From an uncultured Clostridia bacterium (GTDB lineage Bacteria; Bacillota; Clostridia; Oscillospirales; Oscillospiraceae): a stretch of DNA of 64,000 nucleotides. Positions 23,607 through 31,650 of the stretch are shown here, piece after piece. A program made the position numbers and the translations under genes. How positions within the stretch are numbered: the first letter of the stretch is position 1; each line of letters begins with the position of its first letter. The notes beneath the pieces were generated by a model. That model saw only the letters and a program-made list of their open reading frames with translations. It did not search any database and was not told the DNA's origin. The DNA lies in the NCBI GenBank assembly GCA_946550725.1, contig CAMNQX010000002.1, positions 1 to 64,000 of the forward strand. The letters are read 5' to 3'.

Positions 23607-24467
23607 CTACACGCTGGGCGACTGTGCCCAGTTGAACTCGCTTGGGGACACGCCGGTGTAGCGTTTGAACACCTTAGCAAAGTATTGCGTGCTGGTAAAG
23701 CCCAAGCGGCTGGCTGTCTCGGTGACGCTTAAATGATCCGTACCGATATAGTTCGTCGCCCGGTCGATCTTGGCGATGTTGATATAGGAATTGACCGTGA
23801 TATTCACATGGGCCTTGAATACCTCGGAGAGGTATCGTGGGGTGACATTACAGCCCTTAGCCACGTCGGCCAGGCTGATTTTCCGGTTCAGGTGGCCGTT
23901 GATATATTGTATGGCTTTGATTGCCAGTGGATTGTGGATCACAAAAATGTCCCGGTAGCTCTGCTCAATCTCTCTGGACAGCAGCAAAACGAACTCGGAG
24001 ACATAGGTGTCTGCCAGCGCGGTGTGGTGGACCTCCTCTCCGGCCCACTCGTCGCAGATCCGTTCCATGCAATATGCCAGCTGCGGGGTATAGGGCCGGA
24101 TCAGATACGCGCTGTGTTCATCGGTCATATACTGCACCAGCCGAAGGGAATCCCGAACCGCCGGCTTCATGGAAAGAAAGCTCCGCGGGCAAAAATGCAT
24201 CTGCAAAAAATGAGAGGGTCGGTCTGAGGCCATGTGAAAGGCATGGATGATATGAGAGAAAATGACCATGACCTCACCGGCATGGACGGTGACAGCCTGA
24301 CCATTGACAATAATGTCGCACTCCCCTTCCAGCATCAGGCAAAGCTCCACATTCTCATGGCAGTGTGGGCCAAAAAAGTAACCCGGCTCTAAGGTTCGGG
24401 GGAGGGCGTTGTGGATCATATTTTGTCCTTGCTGGAGGATGATCTTTTCCAGCACATTACTTTCCAC
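23607..24467 (-). CDS. AraC-family transcriptional regulator
   Basis: 286 aa from the GTG at 24467, which follows AGAGG by 8 nt (a GTG at 24476 is also in frame). N-terminal cupin sensor (about 25-110, FGPHCHENVELCLMLEGE, VHAGEVMVIF) that usually binds a sugar, and a C-terminal double HTH (about 185-283, ISLADVAKGCNVTPRYLSEVF and SVTETASRLGFTSTQYFAKVF). It probably controls the downstream DUF4832-SLH operon, whose upstream region has no good -35 element, as expected for activator-dependent expression. Confidence 0.92.
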   Translation of the reverse strand: MESNVLEKIILQQGQNMIHNALPRTLEPGYFFGPHCHENVELCLMLEGECDIIVNGQAVTVHAGEVMVIFSHIIHAFHMASDRPSHFLQMHFCPRSFLSMKPAVRDSLRLVQYMTDEHSAYLIRPYTPQLAYCMERICDEWAGEEVHHTALADTYVSEFVLLLSREIEQSYRDIFVIHNPLAIKAIQYINGHLNRKISLADVAKGCNVTPRYLSEVFKAHVNITVNSYINIAKIDRATNYIGTDHLSVTETASRLGFTSTQYFAKVFKRYTGVSPSEFNWAQSPSV

Positions 24468-24485
24468 GCGTATCACCTCTTTTTT

Positions 24486-24514
24486 ATTTTAACCAAGCCC
24501 CCCTTTGAAATCAA
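24486..24514 (-). promoter_or_regulatory. Sigma-A promoter of the AraC gene
   Basis: TTGATT (24509-24514), 17-nt spacer, TAAAAT (24486-24491) on the minus strand, about 20 nt before the start codon. Confidence 0.65.
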
Positions 24515-24644
24515 GTCTCGTGCCGAACTTTCCCTCTGGATTTTACGCAACTCCTCTATTCCCTCGCAAAAACACACGTTTTTGTGCTGGGTATCGAAAA
24601 ATAAATTGCTTGTATTTTTGGCCTAACTATGGTACGAAGGGGAG

Positions 24645-24749
24645 GTGAGGGGTATAGGCGAATATCAGAAGACAGCGTATTGGCTGGATGCGGCAGATTA
24701 TGATCTGCAGACCGCAAAAGCTATGCGGGAGGCCGGGATCGCTGTTTGA
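24645..24749 (+). pseudogene. Truncated HEPN-domain protein gene
   Basis: 34 codons from GTG after GGGGAG: includes EYQKTAYWLDAADYDLQTAK, the opening helix of HEPN proteins (normally about 120 aa and paired with an MNT nucleotidyltransferase). The frame stops at TGA exactly where the 19-bp repeat begins, so the rest was lost to an element junction. No MNT partner is present. Confidence 0.6.
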
Positions 24750-24765
24750 CCCACACGGGGAAACG
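24747..24765 (+). repeat. 19-bp direct repeat near the element's right end
   Basis: TGACCCACACGGGGAAACG, identical to 13388-13406 and in the same orientation; 103 bp inside attR, compared with 86 bp inside attL for the left copy. Confidence 0.6.
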
Positions 24766-24868
24766 AGCGGACGGAAGCAGCGGAACGGATGCGCCGCCGA
24801 CCTGCTGATTTTCGAGCGAAAAGCGCCGGAAAGCCTTGTACCGCAGCGGATAAGCTCTCCTTAAGCAC

Positions 24869-24913
24869 TTCGTAATCAGCAGGTCGTGTGTTCAAGTCAC
24901 ATCAGTAGCTCCA
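24869..24913 (+). repeat. Attachment site attR (45-bp direct repeat)
   Basis: Exact copy of the last 45 bases of tRNA-Thr including CCA. No 5' half of a tRNA precedes it, so it is the displaced chromosomal half-site. Confidence 0.9.
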
Positions 24914-24922
24914 TCTTGCGTT

Positions 24923-24959
24923 AGAAGCCTTGCAACTCAAAGGTTGCAAGGCTTCTTTT
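24923..24959 (+). terminator. Intrinsic terminator after attR (probable original tRNA terminator)
   Basis: 14-bp stem AGAAGCCTTGCAAC / GTTGCAAGGCTTCT, 6-nt loop, TTTT after. It sits just past attR, as the tRNA terminator would have before integration. Confidence 0.8.
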
Positions 24960-25018
24960 ATGCGTGGGCTTGCACGGCTGATTTTTGAGAAAAACTGAAA
25001 AGAAATGAGGGAATCAGT

Positions 25019-25378
25019 GTGTCAGGAAAACGCAAGATTTTAATGCAGGCAGACGCAAAACAGACCATCGAAGAAGCCCACGAACAGTATCTAAAGGATT
25101 GCCAAGCCAGAGGGTTAAGCGAAGGGACGATTCGTAGCTATGATAACCATTTCAGGTGTATCAAGCAATTTCTGAATACAGAAATGCCCTTTGAGGAATT
25201 GACCCGAAAAGACACCGAGAACATGACCGCCAAAATGCGGGAACACGGCCTTGCGAGGAATACCATAGCCAGCTATATCCGAGCAATCAAGTGTTTTCTG
25301 ACGTGGGCAAATCAGCAGGGCTTGACCACCGTGACCGTTCCCGCATATAAGCAGGAGGAAACCATTATAGTATGTTGA
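25019..25378 (+). pseudogene. Truncated tyrosine integrase (core-binding domain only)
   Basis: 119 codons from a GTG after GAGGGA. It matches the N-terminal SAM-like domain of phage-type integrases (EQYLKDCQARGLSEGTIRSY, ASYIRAIKCFLTWANQQG) but stops before the catalytic domain; no RHRY residues follow in any frame before citrate synthase. It lies just outside attR and is not the integrase of the present element, so it is probably a relic of an older insertion at the same tRNA. Confidence 0.75.
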
Positions 25379-25402
25379 ACCTACGCATTGTTAATGGTCA
25401 TA

Positions 25403-26773
25403 CTAAAATTCCTCCTGCTTCCGCTCCCCTCTGGACACATAGTTCTGGGGCGTCACCAGGCTCTTGTAAGCCGGGCGGATGATCTTGTTGGCCGAGACCA
25501 GCTCCTCCATGCGGTGGGCGCTCCAGCCGGCCACCCGGGCGATGGCGAACAGGGGCGTATACAGCTCCACCGGGATGCCCAGCATCTCGTAGACAAAGCC
25601 GCTGTAAAAGTCCACGTTGGGGCTGACGCCCTTGTAGATCTTCCGCTCCCGGGCGATGAGCTTGGGAGCGGCGGACTCTACCGCGTTGTAGAGGGCCAGT
25701 TCCTTTCCTCTGCCCTTCTCCGCCGCCAGCTTTTCCACAAAGCCCTTGAAGATGACCTCTCGGGGGTCGGACAGGGAGTAGACCGCGTGACCCATGCCGT
25801 AGATCAGGCCCTTGCGGTCAAAGGCCTCCTTGTTCAAAATTTTGGCCAGATAGGCCATGACCTCCTCTTCGTCGGCCCAGTCCCGCACATGGCGCTTGAT
25901 GTCCTCCATCATGGACATGACCATGATGTTGGCTCCGCCGTGGCGCTTGCCCTTGAGGGAGCAAAGCGCCGCCGCCATCGCGGAGTAGGTGTCCGAGCCG
26001 GAGGATGTGACCACCCGGGTGGTGAAGGTGGAGTTGTTGCCGCCGCCATGCTCGGCATGGAGCAGCAGCGCCACGTCCAGCACTCGGGCCTCCAGCGGCG
26101 TGTATTTCATGTCCGGCCGGAGCATCCGCAGGAAGTTTTCCGCGATGGAGTACCGGGGATTGGGCCGGTGGATGTACATGCTGGCGTTTTTGCGGTAGTG
26201 GTTGTAGGCGTGGTAGCCGTAGACGGCCAGCATGGGGAAGACGCTGATGAGGCCGATACACTGGCGAAGGGCGTTTTCCTCGCTCAGGTCCCCCGCCTTT
26301 TTGTCGTAGGACGCCAACGTCAGTACGCTCTTGGTCATGCTGTTCATCACGTCGCTGCTGGGCGCCTTCATGATCACATCCCGGGTAAAGTTGGTGGGCA
26401 TGGTCCGGCACACCGACAGCGCCTCGCAAAAGCTGGCCAGCTCCTCCTCGTCGGGCAGGCAGCCAAAGATCAGCAGATAGGCGGTCTCTTCAAAGGCAAA
26501 GCGCATCCCCGTGCTGCCCCGGATGAGGTCGGTCACGTCGTAGCCCCGGTAGCGCAGCTGGCCCTCACAGGGGGTCTTCACCCCGTCCACCAGTTCAAAA
26601 GCCTTGACCTCCGAGATGTTGGTCAGTCCGGCCACAACGCCCTGGCCGTTCTCATCCCGCAACCCCGCCTTCACGTCAAAGCGCTTGTAAAGCTCCCGGG
26701 ACACCCCGTCGTTCTCCCGGCACAGAGCCGCCATTTTCTCCGTATACTGCTGCACATTCTCGTATTTCGTCAT
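25403..26773 (-). CDS. gltA: Citrate synthase
   Basis: Condenses acetyl-CoA and oxaloacetate to citrate; first step of the partial TCA branch to 2-oxoglutarate and glutamate. 456 aa with the catalytic triad His in LLHAEHGGGNNS, His in GMGHAVYS and Asp in NVDFYSG, plus the oxaloacetate-binding Arg-rich motifs. It belongs to the long Clostridial type with an extra N-terminal 60 aa. AGGAGG precedes the ATG. It stands alone, with the truncated integrase beyond its 3' end. Confidence 0.95.
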   Translation of the reverse strand: MTKYENVQQYTEKMAALCRENDGVSRELYKRFDVKAGLRDENGQGVVAGLTNISEVKAFELVDGVKTPCEGQLRYRGYDVTDLIRGSTGMRFAFEETAYLLIFGCLPDEEELASFCEALSVCRTMPTNFTRDVIMKAPSSDVMNSMTKSVLTLASYDKKAGDLSEENALRQCIGLISVFPMLAVYGYHAYNHYRKNASMYIHRPNPRYSIAENFLRMLRPDMKYTPLEARVLDVALLLHAEHGGGNNSTFTTRVVTSSGSDTYSAMAAALCSLKGKRHGGANIMVMSMMEDIKRHVRDWADEEEVMAYLAKILNKEAFDRKGLIYGMGHAVYSLSDPREVIFKGFVEKLAAEKGRGKELALYNAVESAAPKLIARERKIYKGVSPNVDFYSGFVYEMLGIPVELYTPLFAIARVAGWSAHRMEELVSANKIIRPAYKSLVTPQNYVSRGERKQEEF

Positions 26774-26888
26774 ATCCTGCCTCCTTGCGTTTCCAATCGA
26801 ATACTACACTATTGAGCATTTTACCACACCTGTCCTGCAAATTGCTTGAACGGGATGTAAACTTTCCGCCCCGCGGCCCGCACATACG

Positions 26889-26923
26889 AAAAGGCCCGCA
26901 GTCGTAAGACTGTGGGCCTTTTT
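26889..26923 (-). terminator. Intrinsic terminator after ZIP copy 2
   Basis: 15-bp stem (arms 26889-26903 and 26908-26922, loop gtaa) with T-runs on both strands. The stem AAGGCCCGCAGTC is the same as in the hairpin at 34247-34276. Confidence 0.85.
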
Positions 26924-26947
26924 CATGCCCTTTCCCGCCGCCTTTTA

Positions 26948-27730
26948 TCATCCCAGCGCCACATCCAGCGCCAGCATCACCGTAAAGCCCGCGGTGAAAA
27001 ACAGCGTTCCAAGGTTGGAGTGCTCTCCGGCGGACGCCTCCGGGATCAGCTCCTCCACCACCACGTAGATCATGGCCCCCGCCGCGAAGCTGAGAAGATA
27101 GGGCAAGGCGGGGAGGATGAAGCCGGACACCCAGATGGTCAACAGCGCGGCCAGCGGCTCCACCACCCCGGACAACACCCCGTGCAGGAACGCCTTCCCC
27201 TTCCCCTCTCCCTCTGAGCGGAGCGGCATGGAAATGATCGCCCCCTCCGGGAAATTTTGAATGGCGATGCCGATGGACAGAGCCAGCGCTCCGGTGACGG
27301 TGATCGTCCCGTTCCCCGCCATCCAGCCCGCCAGCACCACGCCCACCGCCATCCCCTCGGGGATATTGTGGAGGGTGACCGCCAGCACCAGCATGGTCGT
27401 CCGTTTCAGCCGGGTGTGGGGGCCTTCCGGCTCGCTGCTCCCCAAATGCAGGTGGGGGACCAGGCGGTCCAGCGCCAGCAGGAACAAAACGCCCAGCCAA
27501 AAGCCGATCACCGCCGGGAGGAAAGCCCACTGCCCCATCGGCTCCGCCTGCTCCATCGCAGGCACCAGCAGACTCCAGACGGACGCCGCCACCATGACCC
27601 CGGCGGCAAAGCCGGTCAAGGCCCGCTGGACGTTCGCCCGAAGCCGTCCCCCCATGAAAAACACACAGGCCGCCCCCAGTGCCGTCCCCGCCAAGGGCAG
27701 CATAAGCCCCAAGATCAATTCCTTTGTCAT
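26948..27730 (-). CDS. ZIP-family metal transporter (GufA-like), copy 2
   Basis: 260-aa membrane protein with the same layout as the ZIP at 12318-13100: LHNIPEGMAVGV and QNFPEGAIISMP metal-site helices, GFAAGVMVAASVWSLLVPA, YVVVEELIPEA and the terminal LDVALG. A short His loop (VPHLHLGSSEPEGPHT) replaces the His-rich loop of copy 1. The ATG at 27730 follows GAGGGG. It probably imports zinc, iron or manganese; the different loops may reflect different preferences. Confidence 0.9.
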   Translation of the reverse strand: MTKELILGLMLPLAGTALGAACVFFMGGRLRANVQRALTGFAAGVMVAASVWSLLVPAMEQAEPMGQWAFLPAVIGFWLGVLFLLALDRLVPHLHLGSSEPEGPHTRLKRTTMLVLAVTLHNIPEGMAVGVVLAGWMAGNGTITVTGALALSIGIAIQNFPEGAIISMPLRSEGEGKGKAFLHGVLSGVVEPLAALLTIWVSGFILPALPYLLSFAAGAMIYVVVEELIPEASAGEHSNLGTLFFTAGFTVMLALDVALG

Positions 27731-27819
27731 AAATTCCCCTCGCAGATATCGTTTGATCAGCCTCCCATAGTTTACGTTATCTCCGTCCATCTGTCAATCC
27801 ACTTGACAAGCCGGGTGTT

Positions 27820-30498
27820 CTACTGGACCAGTCCGTATTTCTCCTTCACCCGGTCCAGCTTCTCCAGCATCGGTTCGGCGGCAAACCAGAGAAACAGCCA
27901 GGTGGCGGCGGCGTGGACGCAGTCGAAGGGAAAGCCGGAGAGGCAATAGGCCAGCAGGACCCTTCCGTTCAGCTCACTGCCCGCCATGAGGGCGGAGGAG
28001 ACGTTCAGCAGAACGCCGTAGATCCCGATCGCCGCCAGAGCGCCGAACACACACAGAGCGGCGCGGCTCCGCCGCAAAAATCCCTTGCGGAACAGCACTC
28101 CCGCCAAAAAGCCGGTGATCCCCATGGCAAACATTTGCCACGGCGTCCACGGTCCCTGGGCAAACAGGATGTTGGACGCCAGCATGGTCACGGCCCCCAC
28201 CAAAAAACCCGTTTCACCCCCAAAGGCGACGCCGGCGATGATGGTCATGGCCATCACCGGCTTGAACTGGGGCAGCATGAAGAACGCCGCCCGCCCCGCC
28301 ACCGAGACGGCGCACAGCACTGCGATGATCACCAGCTCCCGGGCCTGGGGCTTGCGGCCCTCAAAGACCAGGAAGAAGGGAAGCATACATTCCAGCAGCA
28401 CCAGCAGGGAGATCACGTAATATTTTTTGCCATCCAAATAGGTCTCGCCCACCAACAGGGTCAGGGGGATCAACAACAGGATCAGCCCCACGGCGACCAG
28501 GGTGCGGCGGGTCAGCTTCCGCTTCTCCCGGGGCGGCCGCGCCTCCTCGCCGCCCCGGCGGCTCCGCCGGGTGACGCAGAAGGCGAAGGCCAGCAGGGAG
28601 GCCAAAAACAGCGCGTAGACGGGCCAGGGCTGTCCGCCCGCCGCCGCGAGGACGCCCATTCCGCCCAGCAGGTCGTTCCAGAGCTTCCGTCCGGAACGGC
28701 CCTGAAAGGACAAGAACAGCAGAAAGGAAAGCCCCCCGAAGACCGCCGCCCCCAGCTTTCGCCACCACGGCAGCGGCCTTTCCGCCCGGTCCGCCGCCTT
28801 CGTCTCCTCGGGCGTGGGCGGCGGGCCGTCCTCCCCCGGCGGCTCCGGGGCCGGGGGGACCTCCGCCGCAGGGGGCAGCTTTCCGCCGCAGGCGGCGATC
28901 ACATCCTCCGCCGTCACGGCCCCGGGCAGCACCCCGCGGGCCATGCGGTTGGCGGAGGTGGTGTAAAAGCTGTTGCCGGAGAAAAACGCCCGGGGGGGCG
29001 CCTCGGCGACGATGCTCCCGTCAAAAAACAGGGCGCAGCGGTGGGCGTACCGGGCGCAGAACTCAATGTCGTGGCTGACCATGAGCACCGTCACGCCCCG
29101 GTCCAGGAGCCGCGCCAGAATTCCGGCAAAGCTCTGCTTGAATTCTGCGTCCAGCCCCTTGGTCGGCTCGTCCAGCAGCAGGATATCCGGGTCGGGAAGC
29201 AGGATCTTAGCCAAAGCCAGCCGCTGCTGCTCCCCGCCGGAGAGATCGTAGGGGTGGCGGTCCAGCAGCTCCTCCAGGCGGCACAGCGCCGTGACCTGCG
29301 CGATCCGGCCGTCTTGAAGCTCCCGGCTGAGGCTTGTCCCCCGGACCATTTCATAAAGGTCCTCCCGGACGGTCTTTTTCACAAAAAGCGTCTGCGGCTC
29401 CTGGGGCAGAACGCCCACCGAACCGGACAGCCCCACCGTTCCCCGGTAGGGCTTGAGCAGTCCGGCCAGCAGCTTTAGCGTGGTGGTCTTGCCCGTGCCG
29501 TTACCGCCCAGCAGGGCCAAAAATTCTCCTCGTTTCACCGAGAGACTCAGCCCCTTCACCACGTCGGGCCGGTCCCTTTCGTACTTGAACCACAGCTTCT
29601 CCGCCTCTATGGCGGTCTCTCCTGTGCGCTCCCGAGCCGGCTCCAAAGGCAGCGGGGCCAAGGGATGGCCGGCGGCGAAGTCCTCCAGCCAGTCTCTCCC
29701 CTCCCGCACGGTGACCGGACAGGGCGCGCCGCTCTCCACCGCCGCCCACACCCGCATGGCGGTGGGCATGGCGAGGAACATGGCGTGTCCCCGCTCCCGC
29801 AGCGTCTGCCCCACCTCACTGGGGCTGCCGGTGGTCAGGATACGCCCCTCCTCCATGACCGCCACAGAGGTAGCCAGGGGAAAGACCTCCTCCAGGCGGT
29901 GCTCCGTGAGCAGGATCGTGGTGCCCAGCTCCCGGTTGATCCTCCCCAGCATTCCCAAAAAATCGGACGCGGCGATGGGGTCGAGCCGGCTGGTCGGCTC
30001 ATCCAGGATCAGGACGCTGGGCTGCAGCACCATGACGGCGGCCAGATTCAGCAGCTGCTTCTGCCCGCCGGAGAGGTCGCTCACGTCCTGATCGAACCAG
30101 GACTGGATGCCGAAGAAGGACGCCATCTCCGCCACCCGCCGGCGGATCGCGGGGGTGTCCCAGCCCAGACTTTCCGGGCCGAAGGCCAGCTCATGCCAGA
30201 CCTTGTCGGTGACCACCTGGTTCTCCGGGGACTGCTGGACAAAGCCGATGCGCTGGCTCTGGGCGCGGCGGTCCAGCGACCCCAGGGGCGCGCCCTCGAA
30301 TAGGATCTCCCCCGTGCGGACGCCGTGGGGGGTGAGGGCGGGCTTCAGCTGGCGCAGGAGGGTGCTCTTGCCGCAGCCGGAGGGGCCGCAGAGGACGAGA
30401 AACGCCCCTTGGGGGACGGCGAGAGACAGCCCGCGAAGGGCCGGTCGGGACTGCTCGGGGTAGGTAAAGCTCAGATCTCGGATCGCAAACGCTTCCAT
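27820..30498 (-). CDS. ECF transporter: double ATPase fused to a membrane (S-component-like) domain
   Basis: 892 aa. First ABC domain (about 1-245; Walker A GPSGCGKST, signature LSGGQKQ, Walker B LILDEPTSRLD) and second (about 300-520; GGNGTGKTT, LSGGEQQR, LLLDEPTKGLD) correspond to EcfA and EcfA'. After a Pro-rich linker there are two TMs (about 600-670) and then an S-component-like block of six TMs (about 705-880; ARELVIIAVLCAVSVAGRAA, GVAFGGETGFLVGAVTM). The S-component captures the vitamin. It overlaps the EcfT gene by 28 bp. A cobalamin-riboswitch-like leader upstream points to B12 uptake. Confidence 0.88.
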   Translation of the reverse strand: MEAFAIRDLSFTYPEQSRPALRGLSLAVPQGAFLVLCGPSGCGKSTLLRQLKPALTPHGVRTGEILFEGAPLGSLDRRAQSQRIGFVQQSPENQVVTDKVWHELAFGPESLGWDTPAIRRRVAEMASFFGIQSWFDQDVSDLSGGQKQLLNLAAVMVLQPSVLILDEPTSRLDPIAASDFLGMLGRINRELGTTILLTEHRLEEVFPLATSVAVMEEGRILTTGSPSEVGQTLRERGHAMFLAMPTAMRVWAAVESGAPCPVTVREGRDWLEDFAAGHPLAPLPLEPARERTGETAIEAEKLWFKYERDRPDVVKGLSLSVKRGEFLALLGGNGTGKTTTLKLLAGLLKPYRGTVGLSGSVGVLPQEPQTLFVKKTVREDLYEMVRGTSLSRELQDGRIAQVTALCRLEELLDRHPYDLSGGEQQRLALAKILLPDPDILLLDEPTKGLDAEFKQSFAGILARLLDRGVTVLMVSHDIEFCARYAHRCALFFDGSIVAEAPPRAFFSGNSFYTTSANRMARGVLPGAVTAEDVIAACGGKLPPAAEVPPAPEPPGEDGPPPTPEETKAADRAERPLPWWRKLGAAVFGGLSFLLFLSFQGRSGRKLWNDLLGGMGVLAAAGGQPWPVYALFLASLLAFAFCVTRRSRRGGEEARPPREKRKLTRRTLVAVGLILLLIPLTLLVGETYLDGKKYYVISLLVLLECMLPFFLVFEGRKPQARELVIIAVLCAVSVAGRAAFFMLPQFKPVMAMTIIAGVAFGGETGFLVGAVTMLASNILFAQGPWTPWQMFAMGITGFLAGVLFRKGFLRRSRAALCVFGALAAIGIYGVLLNVSSALMAGSELNGRVLLAYCLSGFPFDCVHAAATWLFLWFAAEPMLEKLDRVKEKYGLVQ

Positions 30499-31367
30499 AC
30501 CGCGTCCTCCCTTCGGTCCAGGAATACCGGCGTCAGGCACAACGCCAGGAACACCAGCGGAACGCTCACCGTAAACGGCGTGACGGGCGCGCCCTCCACC
30601 GTAGGATACCACCGCCAGTCCAGCGCGCCCGCCGCCCAGCCGCAGATCAGATACCCCCCGCAGGCCCCCAGCCAAAGCAGCAGCGCCCGGTCCCGCTCCT
30701 CAAAGCGGTAGATGGAAAACGCGGTCCTCCCCGGCAGGCCGTAGCCTCTGGCCCTCATGCTATCCGCCGTCTCGATGGCGTTCTCCATGGCCCAGGTGAC
30801 CAGGATGGACAGAATGGTGATCCCCTGCCGCAGACGCTGGCGGACACTCCCCTCTGATACGTTCCGACCCGCGCACCGCTGGGCGTCGGCCACCGCCCGG
30901 AACTGGGCCTTGAACCGGGGCACGAACCGCAGCGTCATGCTCAGCACCAGCGACAAGGCGGGAATGACCCGGCCAAAGAGGTAGACAAACTTGTCCGAGG
31001 TCATCACCTCCGTATAGCAGGAAAACCAGAGGATCACAGCGGCCAGCATGACGGCGGCAGAGAGGCCATAGAGGATGCTCTCCAGCGTCAGGGGGTTACC
31101 GGAGGGCAGATAGGCCAGCACGGTGGACCCCCGGTGGTTGAAGGCCGGATTGACGACGGCCGCCATCAGCCCCAGAGGCAGCATACACACCAGGCTGAAG
31201 CGCACCGCCTTTCCACCCTTGAGGTATCCCGCGTAGCGCAGGGCGCAGAGCAGCGAAAGGACAAGGATCACCGGGTCCGCCGCAAACATGGTAAACGCCA
31301 GCACCAGAGCAAAATACAGAAAATTTACTCCGGGATGGTAGGAAGAAAATGTGTCTTTGTTTGTCAT
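30471..31367 (-). CDS. ECF transporter transmembrane component EcfT (CbiQ family)
   Basis: 298 aa, about six TM segments. The coupling-helix motif with SMRARGYG (about 207-214), which touches the ATPases, is intact; a second Ala-Arg-Gly-like motif is AQRCAGRN. It is the first gene of the operon, 270 bp downstream of the riboswitch promoter, with two terminator hairpins in the leader. It forms the scaffold of the importer with the fused ATPase/S protein. Confidence 0.9.
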   Translation of the reverse strand: MTNKDTFSSYHPGVNFLYFALVLAFTMFAADPVILVLSLLCALRYAGYLKGGKAVRFSLVCMLPLGLMAAVVNPAFNHRGSTVLAYLPSGNPLTLESILYGLSAAVMLAAVILWFSCYTEVMTSDKFVYLFGRVIPALSLVLSMTLRFVPRFKAQFRAVADAQRCAGRNVSEGSVRQRLRQGITILSILVTWAMENAIETADSMRARGYGLPGRTAFSIYRFEERDRALLLWLGACGGYLICGWAAGALDWRWYPTVEGAPVTPFTVSVPLVFLALCLTPVFLDRREDAVWKRLRSEI

Positions 31368-31399
31368 ATCAGTCCTCCAAAGGAATGTGTCCGTCCATC

Positions 31400-31427
31400 A
31401 AAAAGCCCCCCGGCGCGGCCGGAGGGC
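31400..31427 (-). terminator. Second leader hairpin with T-run upstream of ecfT
   Basis: Stem GCCCTCCGGC / GCCGGGGGGC region (31405-31427, one mismatch) followed on the minus strand by TTTTT; lies 33 nt before the ecfT start. Confidence 0.55.
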
Positions 31428-31438
31428 AGATAGGCGGC

Positions 31439-31469
31439 AAAAGCACGGGAACGAGACTCCCGTGCTTTT
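31439..31469 (-). terminator. Riboswitch-linked intrinsic terminator
   Basis: 12-bp stem AAAAGCACGGGA / TCCCGTGCTTTT, with TTTT following on the minus strand, between the aptamer and ecfT. Confidence 0.7.
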
Positions 31470-31513
31470 TTGCGTGCCATGATCGACCCAGAGTCCGGTA
31501 GGCCGCTCGTAGA

Positions 31514-31595
31514 GCGCACGGACGGTCTGACTGTCACAGTGACCTTCTCGTGAGGGACTTCCACCCTTCTTCATCCCGGCCTTCGCCGTGTGCGC
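31514..31595 (-). ncRNA. Cobalamin riboswitch-like aptamer
   Basis: On the minus strand: closing stem GCGCAC/GTGCGC (31590-31595 and 31514-31519), core GGTGGAAGTCC (31555-31565), a GGTCACTGTGAC segment (31533-31544) and a B12-box-like AGTCAGACCGTCC (31520-31532). These are the conserved blocks of cobalamin aptamers; the short size suits the compact class II/variant forms. Terminators lie downstream and an ECF importer is the target. Confidence 0.65.
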
Positions 31596-31621
31596 TATAC
31601 CTCATATTCACTTTCATAGGG

Positions 31622-31650
31622 AGTATACCACATCTCCCTTGGGGAAACAA
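31622..31650 (-). promoter_or_regulatory. Promoter of the riboswitch-ECF transcript
   Basis: TTGTTT (31645-31650), 17-nt spacer, TATACT (31622-31627) on the minus strand, about 27 nt before the aptamer. Confidence 0.65.

Larger units (their letters stand above)
13257..24913. mobile_element. Integrative mobilizable element in tRNA-Thr, about 11.6 kb
   Basis: Bounded by 45-bp direct repeats of the tRNA 3' end. The integrase gene lies at the left end, pointing toward the tRNA. Contents in order: integrase, DUF6809, relaxase with an overlapping gene, MobC, HTH_36 protein, excisionase-like protein, DUF6076, SLH protein, DUF4874/DUF4832 protein, AraC regulator and a HEPN fragment. No type IV secretion or coupling-protein gene is present, so it would need a helper element for transfer. 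The left half is mobility; the right half is surface-protein cargo. Confidence 0.85.
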
